From contig BGZK01001031.1 of the NCBI GenBank assembly GCA_005406025.1, forward strand, positions 161,024-225,023: a stretch of 64,000 nucleotides of DNA, in the 5' to 3' direction. The notes beneath the pieces were generated by a model. That model saw only the letters and a list, made by a program, of their open reading frames with translations. It did not search any database and was not told where the DNA came from. This document shows, piece by piece, positions 1 through 11,729 of this stretch (within the stretch, counting starts at the first letter, position 1; the number at the start of each line of letters is the position of its first letter). Position numbers and translations under genes: made by a program. The stretch is from Eumeta japonica. Lineage: Eukaryota > Arthropoda > Insecta > Lepidoptera > Psychidae.

Positions 1-559
1 GAATTGATTGTGCCCATTTATCTACCTATTTTAATGTGTGCGGGTTGAAAAGTAAGAGCAAGTGGCTTAATTTGGAAACTCGTTGGTCAATTTACCCGTG
101 GTCAGAATTGGTCGTGGTCAAAATGGCAAATTCTGGCTCGAAGGTCACGCTTTCAACCATTAAGCTGTCAACTACTCATACTTATTATCTATTTTGCTAT
201 ACAAAAAAAAATAATAAAATAAAGGGGTTCTACAAAATGTGAACCGTGGACTAAGTTTACCTGCAATCAATGTTTGGTTTCGGACCTTAATAGAAATAAT
301 TCATATAAATGACCTCAAAAAAAAAATAAATAAAAAGGAATATGTTGTATTGATGAAATTTAAACATGTTTAAACTAGTTATTAAATTTCTTTGACGCAA
401 TTAACATTTTACCCTATTCAGGGCAATTGTAAACATACATACCAGAAAAAAATATATATTTCGTATTCTAATTGCAAGCAAAAGTAATATTTTCAAACTT
501 AATTTTTAAGAACACCAAATTTTTTTTGAAAAATCTGGAAATCAAACCGTTCAACAAAT
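1..559. other. AT-rich non-coding DNA
   Basis: No gene, RNA or repeat end recognised. The short open frames are of chance length and lack codon bias or a known motif. Confidence 0.6.
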
Positions 560-1010
560 TATTATTTCGAATGATTAATGTGTGATATGCGCCGACACCG
601 ATTGCAATTAAGAAGATGAGGAGGGCGGTGACGGTCCGATGATAGGCAAACATCAAAAGGGACCGAAAATAAGTTGGGTAGGGACGTAGAGACCCCGACC
701 GGCGGGCGGATCGAGGTGGTTGCATCGACGTACGTGTAGCATAACGGGAGCGGCGGCGGCGCAGGTATTTGTCGGCTGTCGGGCGCCGTGTACGTGCCCT
801 CATTACCGCCGCCCGATGCCCGGGTACCCTTGATAAAGACATTCTTGATTCGCATCGCGGCCGGGGCGCGGGGCGCGGGGCGCGGGCCGCGACGCGCCGT
901 CGAACGAACGCCGAGAGAAATGTTTTGGGGGGCGTGTGAAAAATCACAAAAACTCCCGGCGCGGCGTGATCCAATTTAGGTGGGAGATTTACACTGATCA
1001 TACGAGGCTC
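560..1010. promoter_or_regulatory. GC/CpG-rich island with a G-quadruplex motif
   Basis: GC content rises sharply against AT-rich flanks, and CpG is frequent. At 863-886 four G-runs (4,4,4,3) are separated by identical CGC loops, a canonical G-quadruplex motif on the plus strand. The 195- and 97-codon minus-strand open frames here have low-complexity Arg/Pro/Ser composition and no domain I recognise; I read them as a by-product of GC richness. A distal promoter, enhancer or first exon is possible, but no TATA/initiator plus ORF combination was found. Confidence 0.35.
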
Positions 1011-3480
1011 TTTACCGCGTGTTTGCCTTTCGAAGTGTGCACTATTTTGTGACAATGTATACTAATATGAAAAAGACAAAAAAAAAAAACAAAATGGCGA
1101 CGTTTTTACCCTAATTATTCAAGTTTAGAGCGACTTTAGTCAATTAACTCTAAAACGAAGAAACAAAACAAAGATTGGTTTTCATTCGGTTTTTAAAAGA
1201 ATTTAATGGAAATTATAACCGACCAAGGTACGAGTCGGATTCGCGTGGTGACGGTACTAAATTTTCAAAATTATTTAGAAACCGAGCTGATATCCATTTA
1301 TCAGTATATAAATTGAGTTAATAATCATTCATAAAATAAATTAATTTTATTTAGATGAGAAATTTATACAGCTGCATAATATGCAAATATTTGATTGTAC
1401 ATTAATATACAAATTCTTACCTTGACAATTGACATCACCGTCTAGACATCACCGATCTCGTCATATTGAAAAAGGATTTCATTGCATTAGGAGGATATGC
1501 AAGTAACGCCAATTCAATTTTTCTTGAATTAAAATGCAAATCCTAATCTATGTCCGAACCCATTATCATTCATGAACTGTATAAGTTGTGTGACGTCAGT
1601 CGCAGGTCGTCTGCTTGTTGGCAATGAAGTTATTTATATTACAACCTTCTTTAAAAACAATCAAACTCGGGGCTTCAGCATAACGATATGTTGACGACGA
1701 TGTTATCGTTCAATCGACAAACATCCGAAAGTAGGTCAAAGACCTTCAGCTCTAGTCGATTAAACAGTCGGTGTGTTTGATTTGAGTTGAAGCATATTTC
1801 GCTAGCGTCATACTTTAAATTCGAATCAGAACGGTTTGGTTTAAGTTTGTGGCGACACTAAAACCTGAAAGGGATAGCTCTGGTCTGCATGTGCATTCTA
1901 AAATAGCCGCCTATGGTGGAACCAGGATTACAAGTGGTATTGTTTCTTCAATGATTTATATTTTCTTTGTTATCGAGTGTTGTAAGATATATAATTTTTT
2001 TATTCAAACGTTCGATTTATTCTATTTCCATTTGATTAGTGGAAAATAAATCAAGACCAATCGATTAAAACGAGAATTCAAATTTATAAACTACTCAAGC
2101 TTTATGGCAATTATTAGAAAGGTGGAGTATGAGAAAGGCGATGCTTGTGTGGGAAAACGACAGTAGCAATATCGGACGAAAACCGTTTAAACGCAGGAGC
2201 GATAGCGTGGAAACACGAATGTGTTATTATATCTCTCAACTTTATGTCCTCACATTTGCGTGATACACGCAAAAGCTAGTAAACGCTGAATATTTGTATA
2301 TACTTTTAAACGTATCAAATTAGATAATAAACATTTTCATAATATTCGTAGTACAATAAACTAATTTTATTCACAAATTTTTTCAGCAGAATTGAATTTG
2401 AAATGTCCGTTGTGTTTAGAGAGTATCTTAAAAAGTATAACCTCTCAAGATATGTTAACCTAATGACTATGACACTGGTAGTAGAGAAATTGTTTATTTT
2501 ATCTACTTTCATTACGATAATAAATAACAGTATTTTTTTGAAGTTAAATTGTCGGTATGCAAACAATATTGATAACAAATCATTCAAGCTATTTATAAGT
2601 TAAAATTGAGATTTATTTTTTGGTAATTTAAAAAAAAACCGTCAATAAATTTACAGAAAATGTACGTAAAAATATGAACGCTTTCTCTAAGATGGGCGGC
2701 GGCCACGATTTAAAAATTTAGAGAAAAATACACGCGCACAATTCACAGATCCAGACTGTTAAAGGTTACTTAATTTTTAAGTTAAATCCCCACTAATGTG
2801 CTTACTAATTCGTTTAGAGAAACTTGTTTTTATAAGGTTTGTTAACATGGACAATTTCGATATGGGTTAATATATAATTATTTTTAAATAATTAAGTAGT
2901 TATTATAAATTTCATCTTTTAGCACTATTTCTTTGTATGTGTTACTATAATTATTTACTGCTGTATTTTTGTTTGCTTGTTTCCAACTTACGTAATGAAA
3001 ACTTCATGTGCGGTGGTATAAAATGAAAGTTTTATTATACGATTTCCAAAGAAATAATAGAATTAAACAATTAATATGCAAAAAGGCATCGTAACTCAGT
3101 TCATAAACAAAGCGTGTTATTTTCTTAATAAATAGTTATGTAATGATAATTTTGGGTGCCGATGTAATAAAGTATATTATATATTAAAAGAAAAATTTAA
3201 ACACCCAACTGCGTAAACGTGAATATAAAAAAAATGGAAACAAGATGATGCAAAAAATCATCGAATTAAATATGATAATCGAAACGAGCGAAACTTTTAG
3301 GCATTTTTCGATGAAAAGTAATAACTTGTAATGTCGAGAGATATGTCAATAGTTTACCAAAAGTATATCTAAGATACACCGATACAATACTCTCGATGTC
3401 ACTCATTCAATCATTCTTTTTGTAAATGTAATTTGTTTCATTTCCGTTCTCCAAATTCTTATTTCAAGTACTCCTAAGCG
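1011..3480. other. AT-rich non-coding DNA with one CRE-like site
   Basis: No gene recognised. A perfect TGACGTCA (CRE/ATF consensus) lies at 1591-1598 in a slightly GC-richer pocket. Frames around 1849-2049 and 2315-2603 are low-complexity Ile/Leu/Phe/Tyr frames typical of AT-rich non-coding DNA. Confidence 0.55.
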
Positions 3481-3499
3481 AATGTCAAAATCAAAATAT

Positions 3500-3680
3500 A
3501 TGCGCACGCAATAGCAACAGCCCTAACATCGCGCACCGCACGCGCGGATAGAAAATGCGCGGTGGGAGTTAGCGCTGACGATTACAGTGTTTTCTCGGCT
3601 TACTCTCTGGCGGCCGAGCGCGTAACGACGCTTAGTTTCGCTTCAAAAAATACGCCTTAATTAAGGAGCTCCTTGCCGGT
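3500..3680. promoter_or_regulatory. GC-rich block ending in overlapping palindromes
   Basis: A short CpG-rich segment (3520-3650) is followed by CCTTAATTAAGG (3655-3666), which overlaps a second palindrome AAGGAGCTCCTT (3663-3674). TAATTA is the core homeodomain-binding sequence. No ORF of note. Candidate regulatory block; function is inferred only from composition and symmetry. Confidence 0.3.
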
Positions 3681-4015
3681 TTTTGCCATTATTGTATTTC
3701 CAAATCGATGGTAATTACACTGTAACACTTAATAAAATTGTACAACACTTTACATTGAATAAAATTCTGTTTTTTTTTTAATAATATTTAGAAAATAATT
3801 TATTTAATGTATGATTTAGTACTTTAGAAAGGTAATATACGATACAATAACTTTTTATCGATAGATAAAACTCATAAAACAATCCTTTTTTAAAAAGAAA
3901 ACCTCAAATATTTACTACGCATAAGGTTGTACTTGTAAGTCTTCTTGTAGACAGATATTTTCATAGACAACATTTTTCTGTTGCGTATCTTCACTATTTC
4001 ATTCCCGATGGGTGT
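3681..4015. other. AT-rich non-coding DNA
   Basis: Nothing recognised. Confidence 0.6.
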
Positions 4016-4340
4016 CGGCCCTTAATTAAGGGATACCTTTCTCGTTTATAGCACACGCAAAAACACCTGACGTTATAGGTGTGTAGTATTTTGAGCGAAG
4101 CACTTCGCAGTCGATGTCGGGCAACGCGACGCCTTCTATTGTTAAATTTCTTTTTTTAGGTCTCTCCTCTTTAAAATTTTGTCCGTTCCGTTGATTTTGT
4201 GAGTTCTGTGTGAGCTATTTAGGCGCGCAGCGGGGGGCGTGCGGCGGCGGCCCTGCGCGGCGTCGCCGGTGATCCATCTTGTGGCGAGTCGCGTTATAAC
4301 GGACCAACACGAAAACTTCGAGAACGCGTTCCACAACTCA
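4016..4340. promoter_or_regulatory. Inverted-repeat cluster followed by a GC-rich block
   Basis: Three inverted repeats lie within 90 bp: CCCTTAATTAAGGG (4019-4032), ACACCT/AGGTGT with an 8-nt spacer (4063-4082), and GCGAAG/CTTCGC with a 2-nt spacer (4095-4108). A CpG-rich stretch (4200-4330) follows. The 67-codon minus-strand frame over the GC-rich part shows no domain. This could be a regulatory block or part of a structured RNA, but I recognise no RNA family. Confidence 0.3.
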
Positions 4341-6229
4341 CACACTGTAGTAACATTATTGTTGTAGCGGATGGAAAGTACATTATGTTATATGGAAAAA
4401 CTGCGGCACTGTATTCGGAATAAAGAATATTTACATTGCTTTGATACGGGTCCGATATCTTACGTTAACTTAAGGGGGTTCATCAAAGAATTGTTGTGTC
4501 TATGACTTACGACAAATTAAGTTAGTTTTGCGATCGACCAAAACTATTTTAGGAAACAGAAAAGATCATCTCTATCTTTTAAAGAAGAAGTCAATAGAAA
4601 TGTGACCAGCTAGAACTAGATTGACGAAAATGATGACCGCTAACAATGAGAATCGAAGTTTTCAACTTTGCAACTTTCTACAGGGCCCAGGCCCAATCGC
4701 TTCAGTAGTTCTATCTGATTTACAAATATTTCCCAAAGATTCATTGAAATCATAAAATAATTTTGACTTCTACTTATCTCGATTTTTATATCATTTTTCA
4801 GTTGAGCTGTTCTCACGATTATGCCTATTTCCAGATATCGTTAAAAGCGTTCAACTACGTGACTCGGAAGTTTTTACCTTGAATAAGTATAATAAAATCG
4901 CAGCCGTCCTTGTTGGGAATGAATAATTAATTTACATGTTTAGGCCAAGTTATTATTTTTTTGCTTCAATATTGATAAGAATAATACATATTATGAAAAT
5001 AATGACACTCTATAACTGTGAAATTATATTCAGATGAGACAGGTTTTCTTTTTACTAAGAACGACAGAATATCACTAACTTCTTAACATACAGCTTTTTC
5101 CAGACAGCACTTTATAGAAAAACTACAAAAAAATATTAAATATTTTTACATACATACTATATATATGTGTGTGTATACTTATATACTTTTTATCGTATAT
5201 TCTAAATTTACTTCAATTTATCATGCAAAATCCGTTTACAGGTTAAAATAACTAAAATAAAATTAAAACGCCATATAATTCGACATAATTTGCTTTATCG
5301 TGAATGACTTTTTATGTAAAAATCAACACACCAGTCTTCTTGAAATTCTAACTTGAATAGTTTCTAAAGTTCAGGCATTAAACTTAATAAACTACGTCCG
5401 AACTAGATTAAGAAAAAACTATGAATGTGCGAAACGAATAAGAAATTCCATGTCGGTCAACACGAAACGTTCTGCCCTTGACATTCCATCTTAACCAATA
5501 ATTTTAATTTTTAATAAAATTATTTAGTCATAGAACAACATGTTAATTTAAGTAACCTATAATTGGATAAGCTGTTATTCAGTCATCCAGTCCTTCGAAA
5601 ATCGCATGGCTGGAGAAGTCTCTTCGGAGAGGGAGGAAACGAGCAACCCCCTTTATATAGTCTGGTCAGCGTCAATAAATATCGTAACTCGATGGTCTAA
5701 CACATATTTGTATAGTCGTACCATCTAACAGTCGCTTGCTCGGTAATATCAAGGCTTTCTACTTTCAGCAACAGCTGCGACCGTCACCTATTCAAACTCC
5801 AGCACAAATATTTAGCAAACAATGCGGAATACGCGTAAAACTTATTATTACCAGTAGAAAACACGAACATGCTAAAATGTATTGTGGAGCTAATTTTTTT
5901 TAAAAAGCATGAAATATTATTGTATTTCTCGGTAATACAGTTACAACAAAATTAACATAGAACAATTCGTTCCTATACTTCAAGCGTGATTCACTATCTT
6001 TAAAATGAATACATGATAGGACAACTTTTGTCGATAGAAAAAAATTGACGAAATAGCTCTTTATAGAAGAGGAAAGGCTCAACGTGTTCCATATTTTATT
6101 GAACTAAATCTTCATTTTTACATCACTTTATGTATTTTCCTTCACAGTATCCATTATAAACAGAATATTGCAATGGATATCAAACTATTTGAGGGACAAA
6201 TATATATTGACGTGACAACGTCTTAAATT
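4341..6229. other. AT-rich non-coding DNA
   Basis: No gene recognised. Simple AT/GT-rich microsatellite-like sequence occurs near 5150-5190. The segment 5580-5780 is somewhat GC-richer but carries no feature I can name. Confidence 0.55.
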
Positions 6230-6375
6230 AGGTTGCGGCTGGGAGTCACTTATGAAAAAGGTGTAACGCTCGGTAACGTAACGATGAGTCACCGAACGAG
6301 AGAGAGGCCCGCCGAATGCCTTGCGTCTCTCTCCCACTCAACTATGATCGGTCTGCCGCGCGCGCAGCACTAGAG
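6230..6375. promoter_or_regulatory. GC-rich block with GAGA-type runs
   Basis: The short GC-rich pocket contains gagagaga on the plus strand (about 6299-6306) and ctctctc a little downstream, the binding motif class of GAGA factor, plus CpG-rich sequence. No ORF. Regulatory role is inference. Confidence 0.25.
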
Positions 6376-6491
6376 AATTAGTGCATAGCTTGCAAATGTA
6401 TTGCAAGTTATTGTATGTATATTTGTATATAAATACGTATGTATGTGTAAAGGTAAAAATAAAATTTTGTTAATATGAAATTCAGTGCGAG

Positions 6492-6552
6492 ATTCTTTGT
6501 ATAAATTAATGTTTTAAATATAATTCTTTGTATAAATAAATGTTTTAAATTG
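6492..6552. repeat. 31-bp tandem duplication
   Basis: Two adjacent, nearly identical units beginning ATTCTTTGTATAAAT at 6492 and 6523. A small local duplication. Confidence 0.6.
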
Positions 6553-6692
6553 TTACTATTATTTCATCCTTCTTCCTACTATACGAATGAATATTCACAT
6601 TAAAATGATTTTACCATTCAAAGTCGTTGTCACGTAAAACTTTCGCCCGTATACCGACTTTACAGGCAACCAAATTTTTTTTTCCACACTTA

Positions 6693-7150
6693 GGGCTAAT
6701 ACAGACGGCCGTCGTTTTTACAGTTAGAACGACGTGACGCTAAGTCGCTTGCAGTCGGCACAGCTCTCGACTACAAGTTGTTCTGCCGTTATGAATGTCG
6801 ACGCTTGCCTACGACATTGTATATCTGGTACGAGAGGCAGTGGATTAAATTAAACGGCTTCCGAAAAAGAAATACTACTCTTACTTCGGAGACGAAAACG
6901 GAAAAGCTACAGCTTTTACATTTATAATTTCATACGTGTGTCCATGTATTATATTCCAACAGTAATAAAAATCATCGCCATTACAATCTTTTCCGCTCGT
7001 TCTCTCTTCGCGCGTTGCTCAGTCGTGTTATAAGCCCGCGAACGACGTTAACGCTGAAATGGCATGTCAAAGGCGGCCGTTGGAGGTTGCGCGTCGAGAC
7101 GCGTCTAAATGGCGGTCAACTACAAAAACGACGTCCGTCTGCACAAATCC
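6693..7150. mobile_element. 458-bp MITE with 27-bp TIRs, PIF/Harbinger-like
   Basis: The left end (GGGCTAATACAGACGG, then CCGTCGTTTTT) and the reverse complement of the right end (GGATTTGTGCAGACGG, then ACGTCGTTTTT) align over 27 bp without gaps. Each end is flanked by TTA in the same orientation (6690-6692 and 7151-7153). A 3-bp TTA/TWA duplication with G-rich termini is the hallmark of PIF/Harbinger elements. The interior has no transposase ORF, so the element is non-autonomous. Confidence 0.7.
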
Positions 7151-7714
7151 TTAGGTTATTTCGTTCTGAGTAAATTTCATGCAGAACGAAATATTATTTC
7201 TTTCACTTGTCACATCACATTATGTATAAACAGATAACGGTGTCTCATATTCGAGTTTCAAGAGGTGGCGCCCCACGGCTCATAAGCCGTACGTACACCT
7301 TTTATGTCACTTATTTTTGAATTAGGTAAAATTCTACAGTTTCTCTATTCAATATTATCTTTGCCAAAATTTTATTTTCCTAAATATTTTTAGAAAATAT
7401 TTATATTACTGGAAATACATATTTCTAAAATACTGGAATAACACGCTCATCCAAAACCAGAGCACTAAGATATCTTACTGCTTTTTACCTTTTTAAATTA
7501 CTGAATACGGTATAAAAAACTTGTAAGTATATTTATTTATTCTGTAACTTTTTGATAGTACTGAATAGAGGCCATTCAAGTATTACGTAAGCATTGTGTT
7601 TTGTGCTATTCATGTAATTTTACCCCCGCCCTCAGCAAATGTAAGCAAAGCTTTTACTCCTCCCCCCTATGCTTACGTAAACATTAGTACATTTTTTTAT
7701 ATTATTTCATAAGA

Positions 7715-8345
7715 AAAACTGGCCAAGAGTATGTCGGACCACGCCCATTATAGAGTTCCGAAATCGTTATTACAAAGAAATGCACTGTAGATGAAAAAAA
7801 GTACATTGTTACACTTTTTCCATGTTACCCGCACAGAATAATTATAAGCATTATAGCCGCCGTAAGTAGAAAAACAAGTAGGTATGTCGACTATTACTAT
7901 TAAACTAATGTAAATTAAAGTGCATCAGCAAAAGAACGTATTTTCATGGCACTTACGTCCTATTGTTTAGAAGCGCAGTTTTTTGGCAATAACTCAAAAA
8001 TAGTATATCCTATCATGTTCAAAATAATTTTCCTTTAAATTTACTTATTGAGCGTTACATTGGTAATTTTTTTATATTTTTCGAACATACGGTTTAGAAA
8101 ATAAAGAGCGGACAGCGGGACACTTTCTGCTACTTTTGGAAAGATTATTTCTGAAATTATTTACGTAATCAGGAAAATTGCTTAGAAACCTTAATATCTT
8201 TAAAAGAACTGCCAAAATATGTGCCACACGTTGTTTGCTGAAATTTTTTTTTTCAGCTTCTGTTACATATATGGAGTGCCTCACCTAGAAATATTCATTT
8301 TTGTTGTTTAACTACCAAACTAAATAGCGGCTTACACAAGACATC
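7715..8345 (-). mobile_element. Lepidopteran repeat nested in copy 1
   Basis: Read on the minus strand, this matches the plus-strand segment 41100-41945. Shared landmarks are 'gatgaaatt.gaagta', 'ttgtgtaagccgct', 'agtgca.ttctttgta' and a terminal GGCCAGTTTTT-type end. Family members end in a motif like ACTCGCACTTGGCCGGTTTT and are common in Lepidoptera (recalled, not searched). A 70-codon frame inside is chance. Confidence 0.65.
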
Positions 8346-8362
8346 TCTACTTCGAATTTCAT

Positions 8363-8391
8363 CAATATATATATATATATATATATATATA
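8363..8391. repeat. (AT)n microsatellite
   Basis: About 14-15 uninterrupted AT dinucleotides at the edge of the nested repeat. Confidence 0.9.
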
Positions 8392-8882
8392 ATTGAATGT
8401 GTTGTTTCTAAAGCAATGCATCGGTGAATCGGTTCAACATTGTTTTAATTCTTTACTGATTTTTGTTTGAATAGATGATCATGATCATACGATGTTTTTC
8501 AACAGAGTAAAATGTAATGTATGATATTATAGTCAACGTAAAATTTAAATTTCATTATTTTGATTGAAATATCCTTTATACTTTCTATAATTTCTAACTT
8601 AGAAATTATATATTTATATAATTTCTAAGTTGTGTAAAGTATAGTAATACAAAAGCTTCTAATTACTTGTATCATAAAACAGGTGACGATTTATAAAACA
8701 TTAAAATATTTTTTGTTGAATAGCAATATTATATACTGTAAGTAATCTGTTAAAAAACAAATCGAAATATGGGTCATATCAATTTTATTGAAATAGATTT
8801 TATTTTTTGTATAATTAATTGTCTTTTAGATGTAATTTTATGATTGCATCAAAAATAAGAATTTTATAAACAATAAAGGCGA

Positions 8883-8939
8883 CTTCAATAGAGACTCAGA
8901 TCCTAAACTAATAGTTTAGGATCTGAGTCTCTATTGAAG
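8883..8939. repeat. 57-bp near-perfect palindrome
   Basis: Two 28-bp arms, beginning CTTCAATAGAGACTCAGATC and ending GATCTGAGTCTCTATTGAAG, are exact reverse complements separated by a single A (8911). It lies inside transposon copy 1. In copy 2 the equivalent spot (about 45917-45951) holds only a degenerate, imperfect version, so the symmetry is either recent here or has decayed there. Confidence 0.95.
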
Positions 8940-9639
8940 AGCGAACGAATATTGTGACAATGCAGAAACTATGAGACCAGGGTTTTTTAGATATAATTCT
9001 GTAAAGTCCGTTCATATCTCACATTTGGATGGTGCTTCAAATGAAAAAAAAAATCTATATTATTAAATCCTCGTTATAATACACGATTCAACACTTATCC
9101 AAAGTAAACTAAATTTTGCTTTTCGAGAAAAAGAAATACAATTTTTTTTAAAGCCTTTATCGTGCTATTTAGGCATTTTTGACAGAACATTTTAACATAA
9201 TAAGGGAAAGGCTGAGGAAACTAATTACAATAAGTGGTAAACGGTCTGTTTTAACACTTGTTTACCGCCGCCACTAAAGAGCGCGGGACTGTGCCACATC
9301 TCTTTTTCATAACGTCAATGTAAAATATTTATTAACTAATAAGACGTCAAACTCAATGAAGCGAACTAATATGAGACTGAATAAATTTAAACAAGTGAAT
9401 AGAGCGCACGGTAATTCCTTTACTTCGATCTTTTTAACTTACCATAAACCACCGTGTGTGGGCGAGTAACTAATTACTTAATTTTTCCCGTAATTAGAGG
9501 AATCTCTTTCCAAAAAATGAGGTACTTAAAGTAAGTAGATATTACTAATGTAATAATCAACCTGTCTCCCACCCCCATGTCATTAAAAGTAAGCAAAGCA
9601 ACCCCCCTTTTGGTGCTTACGTAATACTTGAATGGCCCC

Positions 9640-10719
9640 ATATCAACAATATACAAGTAACACAAATGTGAGATCCACTTAATATAATTTAATATAATAA
9701 TTATTTACATTTCTTCATTTAAGAATGGAATTATTATTGAACTTACGTTCAATCAATACCAGGAAATCGACTTTGCTATTCGGATTGTCGTTGAATACTT
9801 GTAATGTCATAGCGAAATACTCGATAGCATATCGACGGCCGTCGCTATTCATAAAATATAACGTATGGTGAATCTATCATGTTTTAGGTACGATTATACG
9901 GCATCAATATGCATGCTTCAAACACAAATAAATATAACGGAGAGCGTGTAAACCGGTTATTGTCGTGGATGGTGCAGATCCGTTTCGGCGGGGAACGTCA
10001 GTCAGGCGCTATCCGCGTTTACAAAGCTAATAATGCTCTCCGAAGAGCTAGTCCCGTTTCCGTTACCTGCTTGTCTGTTTAAGACACGACGACCTCAATG
10101 GTCAGACATTATTTTGGATATACTTTTCGTTTATTTTTACCTTAATGTTTACCTTTTCGTAGATCCGTGTTCGATATGTTGACGTCACTTTATCATAAAA
10201 TTAGGAAGTAACTTACGCAAACATGTACGATATCAAATTTATAATTAATTTAAAGAAGGTATTTCCCCAAAGACGACTAAACGAATTCAGTATATCATAC
10301 CAATGCTATTTTTACATCAAATTAGATTCGGTTTTTTTTTACAAATTTCCATTATTCTCGACAGAATTTAGACTATATTATTTCATTAAAATATGCAACT
10401 AAAAACAAACGTTTCTTTTTCATCACTAAGACGAGAATTTAAGCATAGAGGACTGTTAGCGTATCAAATAATTTGCTAAAATACCGAATTGCGCATGCTG
10501 AACCGACATCAATATTATCCGTGTCTGATCCACGTACCTGTAACACGTTAAACAATGCTGAGTATCGAAGAAGTTGATTTCGCCATTATCAGCAACACGT
10601 CGGGTTGACACTGAGACGTTGAAAATTTACACATATCCAATATTACATATCATAACGGGCGTCACATGAAATTGTACGTACAGTCACTGTACGAGTATAT
10701 TTACGACCACGAAACGTAT
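9640..10719. other. Non-coding DNA with Grainyhead- and CRE-like sites
   Basis: No gene. The moderately GC-rich pocket 9940-10085 contains AACCGGTT (9951-9958), the palindromic Grainyhead/CP2 core. TGACGTCA (CRE) is at 10180-10187. The rest is AT-rich and unremarkable. Confidence 0.4.
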
Positions 10720-10880
10720 CCGAGGAGTGTACAGTGAAGGCGCGTGCACTAAACAACGCGCGATATCGAACTGGGACGCGACGGCCGGCTGCGCACGCGC
10801 CGATCTCGTACCGCAGTCCATTTCCCCCACACGCGCGCCCCGTTAGTTTTGTGAGACCGCATGATCGAGTACGTTATTAA
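10720..10880. promoter_or_regulatory. CpG-rich island
   Basis: A sharp GC/CpG-rich block with no long ORF between AT-rich flanks. It resembles the other islands of the window and does not match any repeat seen here. Candidate regulatory element or 5' exon/promoter; undetermined. Confidence 0.3.
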
Positions 10881-11727
10881 CAACGTGCCCTTATTAGATT
10901 TATCGACGAAAGTTTAACCGAGGACAAAATGTGAATACAACTTATAATTTAATAGCATTCGATATAAGCTCAAATCGCAATATTGATGTAACGCATTATT
11001 ATTTCACTGAGCAACAGGAGCCTGGTTAAATCAAATCTATCACTATTATAAAATACTTCAATTTATAATGATATTTGATTGATAACAGAATGCTATGCGC
11101 TTGTTCTGTTCATTTGAATTACAAAGTCAAACACAAAATTATCTCCAGCTAAGGTCAAATAATGTTTCTCAGAAGATATGTGTGTAAGAGAGCTCGTCAC
11201 CCGCGTCGAGGCTCGCGAGCAGCACCGTTATGTATAAAGTTAGTTCTCAATTCGCAACTTTTTCGATGTGTTCGCAACGGGTCGCGATTTGTGTACGCCG
11301 TTTCTGGATGATTTTTTTTTCGATATTTTGTTATTACTGAGTATAATCGACTATATAGACTAGGTACAGCTTTATTGATATTAAACTATATTAGACATCT
11401 AAAATTTAGAAATACTTTAAAACTAGTTACAATAAAATGTTCAAGCAATGAAATTCACTTTATAATTTATGATTTGACTAGTCAATTTCGAAAACATTTA
11501 CTGGGTAGAGATAATAATTTCTCAAAAAAATAAACATTTGGGATCTTATTTTGAATTTTTCGCGATGAATGCTTGAAAAAGACATTTCATAATGCAACAC
11601 AAAAAAATATTATTATACATATAGTATATGTACTATTATAAAGAACGAGAAACATTAAAGTAACTAATAATAATATAAACTGATGCCTATTTCCCAGAAG
11701 GGTGGGCAGACACTATAGAGTAACTAA
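10881..11727. other. AT-rich non-coding DNA
   Basis: Nothing recognised apart from a small GC-richer pocket at 11185-11300. Confidence 0.55.
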
Positions 11728-11729
11728 TA

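Larger units (their letters stand above)
7568..9639. mobile_element. Non-autonomous TIR transposon, copy 1 (interrupted by a second repeat)
   Basis: The ends are inverted repeats of GGCCATTCAAGTATTACGTA followed by AGCA. The left terminus is at 7568 and the right at 9639, with a possible ATA target duplication. The sister copy at 45205-46622 shares the termini and the interior from about 8465 rightward. This copy is about 650 bp longer because another repeat is inserted near 7715-8345. Removing that insert leaves about 1.42 kb, matching the sister's 1,418 bp. No transposase is encoded. I cannot assign a superfamily from the termini alone. Confidence 0.75.

Noticed and set aside
468..1055. 195-codon minus-strand open frame over the first GC island
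   Set aside because: Arg/Pro/Ser low-complexity sequence with other frames open on both strands at the same place; no domain. Explained by GC richness.
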